Positions 54,357 through 64,000 of a DNA stretch of 64,000 bases are shown one piece after another. Numbering within the stretch: position 1 is the stretch's first letter; each line of letters starts with the position of its first letter. The stretch lies in NCBI GenBank assembly GCA_030848705.1, contig CM061243.1, positions 6,048,001-6,112,000 of the forward strand, given 5' to 3'. The translations under genes were made by a program, and so were the position numbers. This DNA is from Heracleum sosnowskyi. Lineage: Eukaryota > Streptophyta > Magnoliopsida > Apiales > Apiaceae. The notes under the pieces are model-generated. The model made no database searches. It was not told the DNA's origin and saw only the letters and a program-made list of their open reading frames with translations.

Positions 54357-55699
54357 TGTTAATTCTTGGTTTATGATGATCAAGTGCAGTCAACAACATT
54401 GGACATTGGATTATGCAATGGAGTTAGAATAGGATAAGATAAGTTGTACATTCTAGTTTGACTGATTCTATACTTATCTTTTCTAAACAAACTTCTTGAG
54501 ATAAACCTAGTTTTGAACTTTTCAAAGACTTATCTTTTCAAAGGTTTATCTTTATAAACAAAACTAACGGATTGTTTTCCAAAGAATTATTCAAATACTT
54601 TCAAACAAATCTTTTGAACAAATCTTATCTTGTTTATTGTTTGAAAGATTCTATCCGTTATATTATTTCTATATATATCCAAACTCATTCCTTTTCAGAA
54701 AGATGACACAACTGTTTTCCGAAGCTAAATTTTATTCTCATCTTGCTTTCTGAAAAATACATTCTTGTTTCATAATCTTTCAAGATCATTCAGTCAAACA
54801 AGAATTAGTTTGAGTTGTAATTGGTTCGTTGTGTGGATTGTATTGATATCAACTTGTTGCCGGGTTGTGGAAAAGTATTGGTTTCAAAGGTTAGTCAAGG
54901 TAGCAAGTGTGCTAGGTAGCAAGTGTGCTAAAGGAAAGGGTTTCTTTCAAGGGACTATCCTATTGTAACCAAGGAAAGATTGTAAGTTCTTTATCAAAGT
55001 TGATATAATACATTCTCTATGCTAGTTGGCATGGGGACTTGGATGTAGGCCATAGACTAAGAGTTAAGGGCCGAACCAAGTAAAAACTTCTGGTGTTCTG
55101 CGGTTCATTCTTTTTCAGTTATAACTGTTATACTGCTTATTATTTAATACTAGCTTATAACCCGTGCCAAGCACGGGCCGAGTCGACATTAAAATATCAG
55201 TATTAATAAATTATTAATGAATATTATTTAAAAATGTATTTTTCGAGAATTGAATGATAAAAATATATAATAAATAAATAAATATTTAATTATGTAGTTA
55301 TAGACAATCGAACCGTGCATAAAGCTAAAGAAATTAAATTAAATAAATAAATCTTGTATGATTACGTAGTTGCAAAGAATCTAACGCTCCATGAAACTAT
55401 TGAATTTAAAGTAAATAAATAAATCTTGTATAATTATGTAGTTGTAAGGAATCGAACCCTGGATGAAGCTAAAGAATTTAAAGTAAATAAATCTTGTATA
55501 ATTATGTAGTTGCGAGGAATCGAACCCGGGTCAAGTGATAACCAAATTTGGTATTTTGGTACTTTGGTACTTTTTAGTACCGCGCGCCATTTTCACATTG
55601 TTTTGCTTATTAATAAAGAGTATAGATTCTGTTTACAATTGAGACTGTCACATTGTCTGTCTCAATTATAAAGAGACCGTCTCATTTGCTATTTTAACA
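54357..55699 (+). repeat. 3' LTR of the copia element, interrupted by a Helitron
   Basis: 54357-55149 plus 55627-55699 add up to 866 bp, the exact length of the 5' LTR, with the Helitron in between. Confidence 0.95.
55150..55626 (-). mobile_element. Complete 477-bp non-autonomous Helitron
   Basis: Comparison with the uninterrupted LTR fixes both ends. On the - strand it begins TCTATACTCTTTATTAATAA and ends with hairpin CCGTGCTTGGCACGG, GTTATAAG, CTAG, inserted between A and T with no target duplication. These are the defining Helitron features. Internally there are several diverged copies of a segment like AAATAAATAAATCTTGTATA. The same family is present at 5644-5902 and 32791-45841. Confidence 0.95.
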
Positions 55700-55875
55700 G
55701 TAACGTTTAATATATAGATTGTGTCATTCAAATTTCAAATAAATCAAAGTAAACACAGCCTTTAATTTACTATCCACTATACAAGCGCAAGGGACTCTTG
55801 TTTCTGTTACCTTCCCGCAATTATTTTAAACCAGAAATTTAGCCTTCAGCTATATTTTAAAGCTAAAAGTGAATT

Positions 55876-56622
55876 ATGCTTGATTTTGCTATAATTGAAA
55901 ACCTTCATCAAATTGGTCCAGACCCGTACATTTCACTTAGATTCTTGGCTCAAAATATTGGTCCATTAATGCTACTTGAGTTTAGAAGTGTATCAGTTTT
56001 AGTTGTTTCTTTGGCTGTTGCAGCTCTGGCAAATATAAAAATCCATGATCTGGTTTTTTCAGACAGGCCTATTACAAGTATGGCCGATATAATATTTTGT
56101 TAAAGTTGGGACTTCGGGTTTTCTCATTATAGTGAAATATTGGAGACAGCCAGACAGGTAAAGAGTACATGTTTTACTCTGCTCCTCTTCAGTAGGATAT
56201 GGATTCATTCAATTTCCCAATGTCAGAGAAGAAGAAATTGCCCTTCGGATCCTAAACATGAATATTTTCACTCATAAAATTGTAAATTTAAGCTCTCTGC
56301 ACTAACCAGTAATGTAATCTGCAGGGTTGAACTAGTAAATAAATATGGACAAAGGGAATCCTTATGATAACTTACTTTTGGAATTAACTGAGCTTTTAGG
56401 TTACTTCGCAGCATAGGGGATTTTACTACATTGTTTTATTTTGGTTGATTGGCATAAAGGTTTGAAGGGGAAGTTGGAAAAAGTAGCTAACGAGGTTGAT
56501 GCTTTTCTGGAACATCGTGTTGGAGATCAGATTATGGTTATACAAACAAAGACTTTGTATTCATTTTGCTTGAGATTCGGACACAGAAAACTGATACTGG
56601 TTTGTGATTGATAAAGATAAGT
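55876..56622 (+). pseudogene. CYP71AJ-like P450 relic (exon 1, degenerate)
   Basis: An open stretch (55876-56103) reads ENLHQIGPDPYISLRFLAQ ... KIHDLVFSDRP, after which frames change several times: NVREEEIALRIL, LTSNVICRVELVNKYG, LLLELTELLGYF, KLEKVANEVDAFLEHRVGDQ and an EIRTQKTDTG end. This is P450 exon-1 order from the hinge region to just before the intron. NLHQIGPDP with HDLVFxDRP is the wording I know from CYP71AJ enzymes (psoralen and angelicin synthases of Apiaceae), distinct from the NFHQLGLLPH of the other copies here. No exon 2 was found. The family name is an inference from memory. Confidence 0.65.
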
Positions 56623-56756
56623 ATTATTCGTATATTTATTGCTCACACTGTCCTCGTAAAAAAATAACTCACAACTTTGTCTCGGTCAAATCTTGGCTCA
56701 ATCACCTGTTTTAAGAAGGCATAATAAGAATATGAAATCAGAATTTGGAAAGCAGT

Positions 56757-58254
56757 TTCATGATAAAATCACTGAGTACTTTGTCTTGATCTTCAGAGCT
56801 CAATCACGTGCTCCAGAATGCACGATAAAAATAGGACCAGAATTATGAGAAAATTGTCTCTGATTTAAGTTCAAAATCAGCTTTTCCTAAACATGTATAT
56901 TCTTCACACAGAAATTAAAGGCTTCTAAACCACTTGATTTTTCTCATAAACACGTGAGATACTATTGTTTCAATTTGCCTAATACAGCATGGTGCAAGAT
57001 AAAATGGGACACGATATTACAACATTTACAGGGTACTCAGTACTCTGTTATAGCAGGAGGTACTTCTCCCAGGTTTTTGTGTAACGAAAGTCAACTTAAA
57101 GATTGTAATTATATAAAATTTCAGGAAAGGTCAGAACATGTCTTTTTCCTTTCCTTTCCTTTCAACAAGCTCTTGGTGGATCTTATAATACTCTGTATGT
57201 TCTTTCCGCAGCCCCGTTGAACAGCCGCTCAAGTTCAACTGATAGAGAAATCCCTGTTAAAATTTAACTTCAAACAATATCTGTCTAAGCTTAAAAAAAA
57301 GCTCTGAAGTTAAAAGGATGACAGGAAGAAGCCTTTGTGCAGTTGAAAACTCAGAAGACATGTATTGTAGTTGTAGCTAATAATGCTGAAGAACTAATAT
57401 TGTAACACAGATTAGCGCGTTTGCGATAAATCTATCAAATACCATTAATCAATATAAGAGTAAAAGATAAATTTAGGCTTGAACTTAATTATAATTTTTT
57501 AAAATATTAAAATGTATATCAAAGTAGACTGTAAATTAAAGTTGGTCAAATTCATGTCAAGAGGTAGATGTTACAACCTCTTTATATGAATATTATGTTA
57601 AGGATTGTGTTCAAAAAGACCAGCAGTAGCCTTGGACATAACTAGATTATAAAGATCCTGGAGCTAATTTATCAGCACCAACCCCACGAATCTAACTGTC
57701 CCAAGTTTCCGGGACAGCTATTTACATCAGAACCAACGCCATCGTCTCATGACTGGTTGCATGTGTGATGTGCGTTGCCCTGCATCAATTTGGCATTTCC
57801 CCTTGATAGAAAACGTGCATTTACTACTGATGTTTATGTTCAGTAACATTATATGTATTATTTTGTTTGAAGCCATCAATCGACGAAATTTATATATTTA
57901 AAAGCCAACTCTTTAACTAAGACTTATTCGTGAGTCTAAAAACAAACGGATCATTTCGCTGTAATAGTTTAATTAAATTTTGCATAAGATGGAACCAGGA
58001 AATGGTGAAAGACGTCTTTGTCAAAACCACCAAACATACTGTTTGTTACAATTATGTTGTCCTGAGATTCTTGTCCAACCCTGAAGTCTCACCATCATGT
58101 TGAATAAAAAACACCCAGTAGACAACAAATTCTTGTTATTCTAAAAATACACCACACTCCTAGAGTATCAAATTCTTGTGATTCTATTTATACACAATTT
58201 GTATAACTTACATCAATCAAAACAGACACAAGTAACACAAAAGAAAGAAATAAG
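56757..58254 (+). repeat. Segmentally duplicated upstream region of P450 gene F (partner 3082-4503)
   Basis: Same blocks and order as upstream of gene B. Open frames here (for example 56954-57220) align with frames there only as DNA, with shifted ends. Confidence 0.8.
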
Positions 58255-59996
58255 ATGGTTTTTTTACATTTACTGCAGACAGAAGATGCGAGAATGTTGT
58301 TGCGAGACCTTTTGTTTGCTCTTCTACCACTAATCTCTTATTCTTCATTGTCAAATGGTTATTCTTCAAAGCCCCACTAATCAACAAAAAATTGCCACCT
58401 TCACCAGCAAGACTCCCAGCACTAGGAAACTTCCATCAACTAGGACTGCTTCCACACCGAAATCTCAGATCTTTGGCTCAAAAACATGGCCCGGTCATGC
58501 TTCTTCACTTTGGTAGTGTGCCTACGCTTGTGCTCTCCTCTGCTGATGCAGCCCGCGAAGTCATGAAAATTCAGGACATTATATTTTGTGACAGGCCTGA
58601 ATCGAGTGTTGGCAGACGATTGCTCTACGACAGGAAGGATATATCTGCAGCACCTTATGGAGAGTACTGGAGGCAGCTGAAAAGCATCTTTATTCTCCAG
58701 ATAGCAAGCAACAAAAGGGTGCAGTCATTTCGTAAAGTAAGAGAAGAAGAAACTGCTCTTATGGTGAAAAAGATTGAAGATTTGTCTTCTTCCTCATTAC
58801 CCGTGGATCTAAGTGAGTTGTTAATGACACTAACCAATGACGTATCCTGTAGGTCTGCGTTTGGAAGGAAGTACAGTGAAGAAGGGAACGGCAGGGAATT
58901 TAAAAAATTACTGAGTGAGTTTTTGGAGTTACTAGCTGCTCTTAGTTTTAGGGATTTTATTCCATGGCTTAGATGGGTTGATCGAATCAGCGGTTTGGAT
59001 GCTAGACTCGACAGAGTTTCTAAGCAACTTGATGACTTCCTCCAAGGTGTTGTTCAAGAACACATACAACTTGGTGAAAGAAGCATTACAACTGAACAGA
59101 AAGAGGACTTTGTTGACATCTTGCTTAAGATACAAAAGGAAACTACTCATGGGATATCAATCGACAATGATAGTGTCAAGGCTATTCTCTTGGTAAGGAC
59201 TAACTGAAAACAACTCTTTCATTCTTCTTTATACTATATATTCGTGATATCCCTCCATCTAACCTTGGCAAATAAAGGTTGATTGCTCAAACATGGGTAC
59301 GCGAGTGTTTAAAATTCTGCCACTAATCATTTCCAGAAAAAAGTATGTACGCATCTTGATATCAATTACCTGATTTGTGTTGTAGGACATATATGCTGCT
59401 GGAACTGATACCACAGCTACAGCTCTAGAATGGGCAATGACAGAACTCTTGAGACACCCGAATGTCATGAATACTGTGCAGAAGGAGGTCAGAGAAATTC
59501 TTGGTTGCAAACCTGATATAGAAGATCAGGATTTGGAGAAAATGCAGTATCTTAAAGCAGTAATTAAAGAACTCTTCGTCTGCATCCACCGGTGCCCTTG
59601 TTGATCCCAAGATCAGCACGCGAAGATGTGAAAGTAAACGGCTATGACATTGCTGCTGGAACAATGGTTTTAATAAATGCCTGGACTATCGGAAGAGACC
59701 CCGTAACATGGAATGAACCAGAGGAGTTTCAGCCAGAGAGGTTCTTGAATTCCTCCATTGATTTCAAAGGACATGATTTCCAACTGATTCCCTTCGGAGC
59801 TGGCAGAAGAGGTTGCCCTGGAATCGCTTTTGCCACGGCCACCAATGAATTTGTGATGGCAAATATTCTGCATAAATTTGACTGGAAGCTGCCGAATGGA
59901 ACAACTAGGGAGAATTTAGACATGAGGGAAAGCACCGGTGTCACAATTCACAGAAAAGCTCCTCTCCTTGCTGTCGCAACTTCAAGTTGTTCTTAG
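58255..59996 (+). pseudogene. CYP71-type cytochrome P450, gene F (two 1-nt frameshifts)
   Basis: Exon 1 58255-59192 and exon 2 59386-59996. Each exon is one base shorter than in gene B (938 versus 939, 611 versus 612). The first loss is in the membrane anchor (near 58340, ACCACTAATCTCTTATTC) and the second just at the ExxR motif (near 59570, AAAGAACTCTTCG where B has AAAGAAACTCTTCG). All other motifs are present: LPALGN hinge, WRQLKS, AGTDTT, PERF, and the haem loop FGAGRRGCPG. The candidate TATA box of gene B is also changed here. Either a very young pseudogene or, less likely twice in one gene, base-calling errors. Same subtype as B. Confidence 0.9.
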
Positions 59997-59999
59997 CAA

Positions 60000-60608
60000 C
60001 ATCAAATCTGTAACACCATCAACTCACTGTAGCTTTTGGAGTTGTTGTGATTATATGACATGTTTGATGCTGATAGAATTGTTTCGTCTAAGCAAAAATT
60101 AGTGTACCTGCAATAAAAACAAAAACCACATATCCAGACCATTCAAATCTGTAACACCATCAACTCACTGTAGCTTTTGGAGTTGTTGTGCTTATATGAC
60201 ATATTTGATGCTGATAGAATTGTTTCGTCTAAGCAAATCTAATCTATGTGGATTGAAAAGTACTAAATCTTGTCATAACTTCTTAAGCTGGCATCACAAG
60301 TATTTAAAATTCTTACTTTTTCAAACTTAGAAACTAAACAATTCAATAAATCAAAATCAAATTAAACACGCACAATATGAAACTCCATGTAAAGACATCA
60401 AGGAGAAAGACTTTGTCAAAAATGGGGGATTACAAAGTCAATGCCGCTTATGAAAGGGAATTTGATAGAAATAATCTGCCACTAATTAGATAATACGATG
60501 AAACTTGAAATTATAGATTAGTATTCACTCTTTTCATACATTTAAACACGATTTAACAGAGACTTGCAATAACTAAAATACAAACAAATTAACACAAGAG
60601 AAAGATAT
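60000..60608. other. Spacer between P450 genes F and E
   Basis: Contains an approximately 90-bp direct duplication of the F 3' flank (ATCTGTAACACCATCAACTC at about 60004 and 60146). It then matches the B-D spacer on both sides of the hAT insertion (CAATGCCGCTTATGAAAGGG corresponds to CAATGCAGCTTATGAAAGGG at 29931). Confidence 0.7.
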
Positions 60609-60611
60609 ATG

Positions 60612-62253
60612 ATGGCTTTCATACAAGGAGACACAAGATTTTTGTTGCAAGACCTTGTGGTTGCTGTTTTACCATTGATCATCTTACTCTTATTCATCAA
60701 ATGGTTATTTTTCAATGCTCCGCTGAGCAACAAAAACTTGCCACCTTCACCATCAAGACTCCCGGTTCTAGGAAACTTCCATCAGCTAGGACTGCTTCCT
60801 CATCGCAATCTCGGATCTTTGGCTCAAAAACATGGTCCTATCATGCTTCTTCACTTTGGCAGTGTGCCTACTCTTGTACTCTCCACTGCGGATGCAGCCC
60901 GCGAAGTCATGAAAGTTCAGGACTTAATGTTCTGTGACAGGCCTGATTCAAGTCTTTCCAGGCGTCTGCTCTACGATGGGAAGGATATATCTGTGGCACC
61001 TTATGGAGAGTACTGGAGGCAGCTAAAAAGCATCAGTGTTCTGCAGCTTTTAAGCAACAAAAAGGTGCATTCGTTTCGTAAACTAAGAGAAGAAGAAACT
61101 GCCCTTATGGTGAACAAGATCAGAGTCTTGTCCTCTTCGTCAGTACCTGTGGATTTAAGCGAGTTGTTCGTGACACTAACCAATGATGTGTCATGTAGGT
61201 CTGCCTTCGGGAAGAAGTACAGTGAAGAGGGAAGCGGGATGGAATATAAGAAGCTTTTAAAGGAGTTTCTGGAGTTACTGGGTAGTTATAGTTTTGCGGA
61301 CTTTGTTCCATGGCTAGGATGGGTTGATCGAATCAGTGGTTTGGACGCTAAAGTGGACAGAGTTTCTAAAAAACTTGATGAGTTCCTTGAAGGAGTTGTT
61401 CAAGATCACATGGATAAACAAAAAATAAATCTCAGAGAAAAAGAAATTTATTCAGAACATAAGGAAGACTTCGTAGATATCTTGCTCAGGATACAGAAGG
61501 AAACTACTCATGGGATATCGATCGAAAATGATAGTGTCAAGGCAATCCTCGTGGTAAATTCTTATCAAGGACAGTTCTATGTATATTTCTTTTTAAAGGT
61601 ACAAGTGTGTTTTGCTAATATTTTTTTGATTTATGTTGTAGGATATATATGCTGCTGGAACTGATACCACAGCTACAGTCCTAGAATGGGCAATGTCGGA
61701 ACTCTTGAGACACCCATCTGCTATGAATACTTTGCAAACGGAGATCAGAGAAGTTCTTGGTAGCAGACCTGATATAACAGACGACGATTTGGAGAAAATG
61801 CAGTATCTGAGAGCAGTGATCAAAGAAACTCTCCGTCTGCATCCACCAATTCCGTTGTTGGTTCCAAGATCAGCACGCGAAGATGTAAAACTAAACGGCT
61901 ATGACATTGCTGCTGGAACAATGGTTATAACTAATGCCTGGGCAATAGGAAGAGACCCTGCAACATGGAACGAACCAGAGGAGTTTCAGCCAGAAAGGTT
62001 CTTGAATTCCTCTATCGATTTCAAAGGACAAGATTTTCAATTAATTCCCTTTGGAGCTGGCAGAAGAGGCTGCCCTGGAATCGCTTTCGCCATGGCCTCC
62101 AATGAATTTGTGTTGGCAAATCTACTGCATAAATTTGACTGGAAGTTGCCCGACGGTAGAAACGGGGAGGATTTAGACATGAGTGAAAGGCCTAGTTTAA
62201 CAATCCAAAGAAAAGTTCCTCTCCTTGCTGTCGCAACTTCATGTTGCTGCTAG
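60612..62253 (+). CDS. CYP71-type cytochrome P450, gene E (intact)
   Basis: Exon 1 60612-61553 and exon 2 61642-62253, GT...AG intron of 88 bp, 517 aa. Two ATG codons stand in tandem (60609 and 60612); the second aligns with the start of gene D and is chosen. Features: hydrophobic anchor VVAVLPLIILLLFIKWLFF, hinge LPPSPSRLP, WRQLKS, AGTDTT, KETLR, PERF, and FGAGRRGCPG with Cys458. Closest to gene D (same length, same C-terminus LLAVATSCCC versus LLAVATSSCC); differences cluster around residues 275-290, a region near substrate-recognition site 3 in P450s. Likely an ER monooxygenase; substrate unknown. Confidence 0.95.
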
Positions 62254-62643
62254 TGTACTAAAAAAACCAAGACTGTCTTCAGCTCCATCACCTTGAGGTA
62301 GCTTGATGTTGTGAAAGTTGTTTCTGTTTAATGGATGGATCCAGCTAAAAACTTGTTTTCGGGGGTGTGGAAATGTATTTGCTAAGAATTGTTCATTACT
62401 TTTCTTTACGTGTATTCACAGCCAATAAAACGTTTTCCATTGTTGAACTAGATTCAGTGCATAATGTATGAAAACCTGAGAAGATCACGTTGGTCAAACC
62501 CCAGAACATATATTTTTATGCAATGTAAACATGAATCCAGGGCATACCTCATACCTGGGAAGCTCAACAATAAGTCAATCTTAAGAGAGCTGTTCTAGAG
62601 CACACAAATTTTTCTAAAGAACAGAAGCATTTTTTCAAAGAGA
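62254..62643. other. 3' flank of gene E
   Basis: The first 80 bp match the gene D 3' flank; the rest shows nothing recognisable. Confidence 0.5.
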
Positions 62644-62823
62644 AATGCTAGAGACCCCAAAACTATTCCCAAAAATTGTTACCAAATAAATTTAGAATAG
62701 TAAGTTTACTAATAATAATATGGACCCGCGTGTATTAATATGCGTCGACGAATTAAAAAAAACCCTGTGTCGTCCACATCATTTTGTAAATATTTTGGGA
62801 ACAATTTTGGGGTGTCTAGCACT
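62644..62823. mobile_element. MITE-like inverted repeat
   Basis: ATGCTAGAGACCCCAAAACT at the left pairs with the inverted right end (AGTGCTAGACACCCC on the - strand), and both sides extend to TTCCCAAAA. About 180 bp, non-coding; superfamily not determined and no clear target duplication. Confidence 0.55.
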
Positions 62824-62992
62824 ACTCTTTTTCAAAATGTTTGAGTGGAGAATTCTTTTTGCAAAAATATCATTTTTTAAAAAAAATTGTAAAAATACGA
62901 TTTGGAAACTAAAATTAACCGATATGTTTCTTTTCTTTCTATTAATAACTGAAAGTTAGTTCTAACATTGGACTACAATCGGAATTAATTGT

Positions 62993-63152
62993 GTGAAGGT
63001 CAACTGTGATGCTACTCGGGATGGTGTAGATTGTATTTCTCGAAAAGCGATCTGGAAACAAAACGGCTAATTATTTAGCTCGTTTATTTGTTTTTCAATC
63101 TGATTGCATAGCCGGTTGGGGGTTTGTCCTAGTCGAGTTCTTTTCTCGTTAA
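62993..63152 (+). pseudogene. LINE RNase H fragment with internal deletion
   Basis: VKVNCDATRDG, the usual beginning of the plant LINE RNase H domain, is followed almost directly by a typical end (KRSGNKTANYLARLFVFQSD) and a TAA stop. The two pieces are in different frames and most of the domain between them is missing. Confidence 0.65.
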
Positions 63153-64000
63153 TGAAACTAGGTTAATACTTAATAAGCCGCGCTTCGCAGCGGTATTAGA
63201 ATATATTTGTTAAGAAAATTAATATTAGAATAAAAATTGTTAAATAAATATCTACAAAATTATATAAATTATCAAATAAAATATATATATTCTTAACTTC
63301 AAAAAAAAATCTGTAAAATTTCATTTGGGTAGACAATATTATAAATTATTTACATATTCCTTTTGTTTTTATAGTTTGATTTTTTATTTTCTTGAACCGA
63401 TACCATTGCCATGTATATATAAAAAAAAATTATATTGATAAAAATCAATGTAAACATATAATATTACTTATATTTATATAGTATTATTAGAAAAAATAAT
63501 ATTAGAACATGATAGTTTGAATTTTAACTTATATAATAGTATTAGTTATATATTACTCTAATATATTACTGCATCAAAATACGTGAGAGTATGTTAGTGT
63601 CATTAATACGTGCATCAATCATATTCGGACATATGAACTGAAATATGTGCAGTGATATGTTGACGATGTCTTCTTCCAATCTCTTAGGCGACGTTATATG
63701 TATGAAGAGTAATTTAGACCCATGTGATAGTGATCTATATTTCCCTGTACTTAAAACAACTTTTAGATTTTTTATGTTGTACACGGAGCCTTCCTCTAAC
63801 AGATCTTTGAACCGAGAGACCAGAATATTTGGGATCGTAGCATGGATCAAATTTTCTTGTCATACAACATATCTTAGAAAAGTTAATAACATCATACAAT
63901 TTGACAAACTAATAAGTTATAAGTATATTGATTTATTGACATTTTCATCTATCAAAATCATGTCAAGACTGATCAGTTCTTCAGTATTTGGATTGACAGA
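63153..64000. other. AT-rich stretch with a possible Helitron-like hairpin
   Basis: At 63177-63192 CCGCGCTTCGCAGCGG folds into a hairpin, and CTAG lies about 14 bp to the left (63161-63164), as in a Helitron 3' end read on the - strand; the spacing is longer than usual. The remainder has no identifiable gene; a 94-codon frame at 63566-63850 (- strand) shows no family resemblance. Confidence 0.3.

Larger units (their letters stand above)
46792..55699 (+). mobile_element. SIRE-type Ty1/copia retrotransposon with a third ORF
   Basis: LTRs 46792-47657 and 54357-55699 start TGTTAA and end TTAACA; both are 866 bp once a 477-bp Helitron is removed from the 3' LTR. I count about five differences. 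Internal order is partial gag, pol (protease-integrase-RT-RNase H), then an extra ORF, the arrangement of the SIRE/Maximus lineage. A polypurine tract AAAAGGGGGAGAA lies at 54344-54356. The primer site and 5' gag are missing, and no target duplication is seen. Confidence 0.9.

Noticed and set aside
62720..62959. 79-codon frame downstream of gene E
   Set aside because: It overlaps a MITE-like inverted repeat and an A/T-rich run and has no family resemblance.

Overview
This is plant nuclear DNA from a dicot. Coding capacity is a local cluster of CYP71-type cytochrome P450 genes, all on the + strand, and most of the rest is nested transposable elements. One decayed P450 relic (55876-56622) reads like the CYP71AJ group known from furanocoumarin-making Apiaceae, so an umbellifer is my best guess at the organism; that is an inference from one degenerate gene.

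P450 cluster. There are seven P450 loci: A (1186-2483, pseudogene with two in-frame deletions), B (4504-6527, intact, 516 aa), D (30042-31674, intact, 517 aa), C (32463-46465, 5'-truncated pseudogene whose intron is swollen to 13.3 kb), the CYP71AJ-like relic, F (58255-59996, two 1-nt frameshifts) and E (60612-62253, intact, 517 aa). A, B, C and F form one subtype; D and E form another. B-D and F-E are two copies of a two-gene module that share upstream and spacer sequence. All share one intron position just before the I-helix AGTDTT motif.

Between B and D lies a 23-kb nest. A small hAT-type element (ends 6914 and 29887, 8-bp target duplication GACACACA) contains a 21.85-kb Mutator-like element (7791-29642). 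That element carries a Ulp1/SENP-like cysteine protease gene on the + strand and a FAR1-type MULE transposase on the - strand, transcribed towards each other, plus a fragment of a 2-oxoglutarate dioxygenase gene between them. A young Ty3/Tat retrotransposon (15924-23292) sits in the last Ulp1 intron.

Inside the intron of pseudogene C are a Helitron remnant, a 5'-inverted ('twin-primed') LINE with ORF1, endonuclease, RT and RNase H (about 32957-38290), and a young non-autonomous Athila-like element (38414-45833) whose single ORF reads gag-protease-second gag piece. Downstream of C is a Ty1/copia element of the SIRE type (46792-55699) with a full pol ORF and a third, envelope-position ORF; its 3' LTR holds a 477-bp Helitron with exact ends.

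The intact P450s are probable membrane-bound monooxygenases of specialised metabolism. The transposons explain most of the spacing and much of the gene damage. Exon boundaries, LTR comparisons and family names were all read by eye from the sequence; no database search was run.
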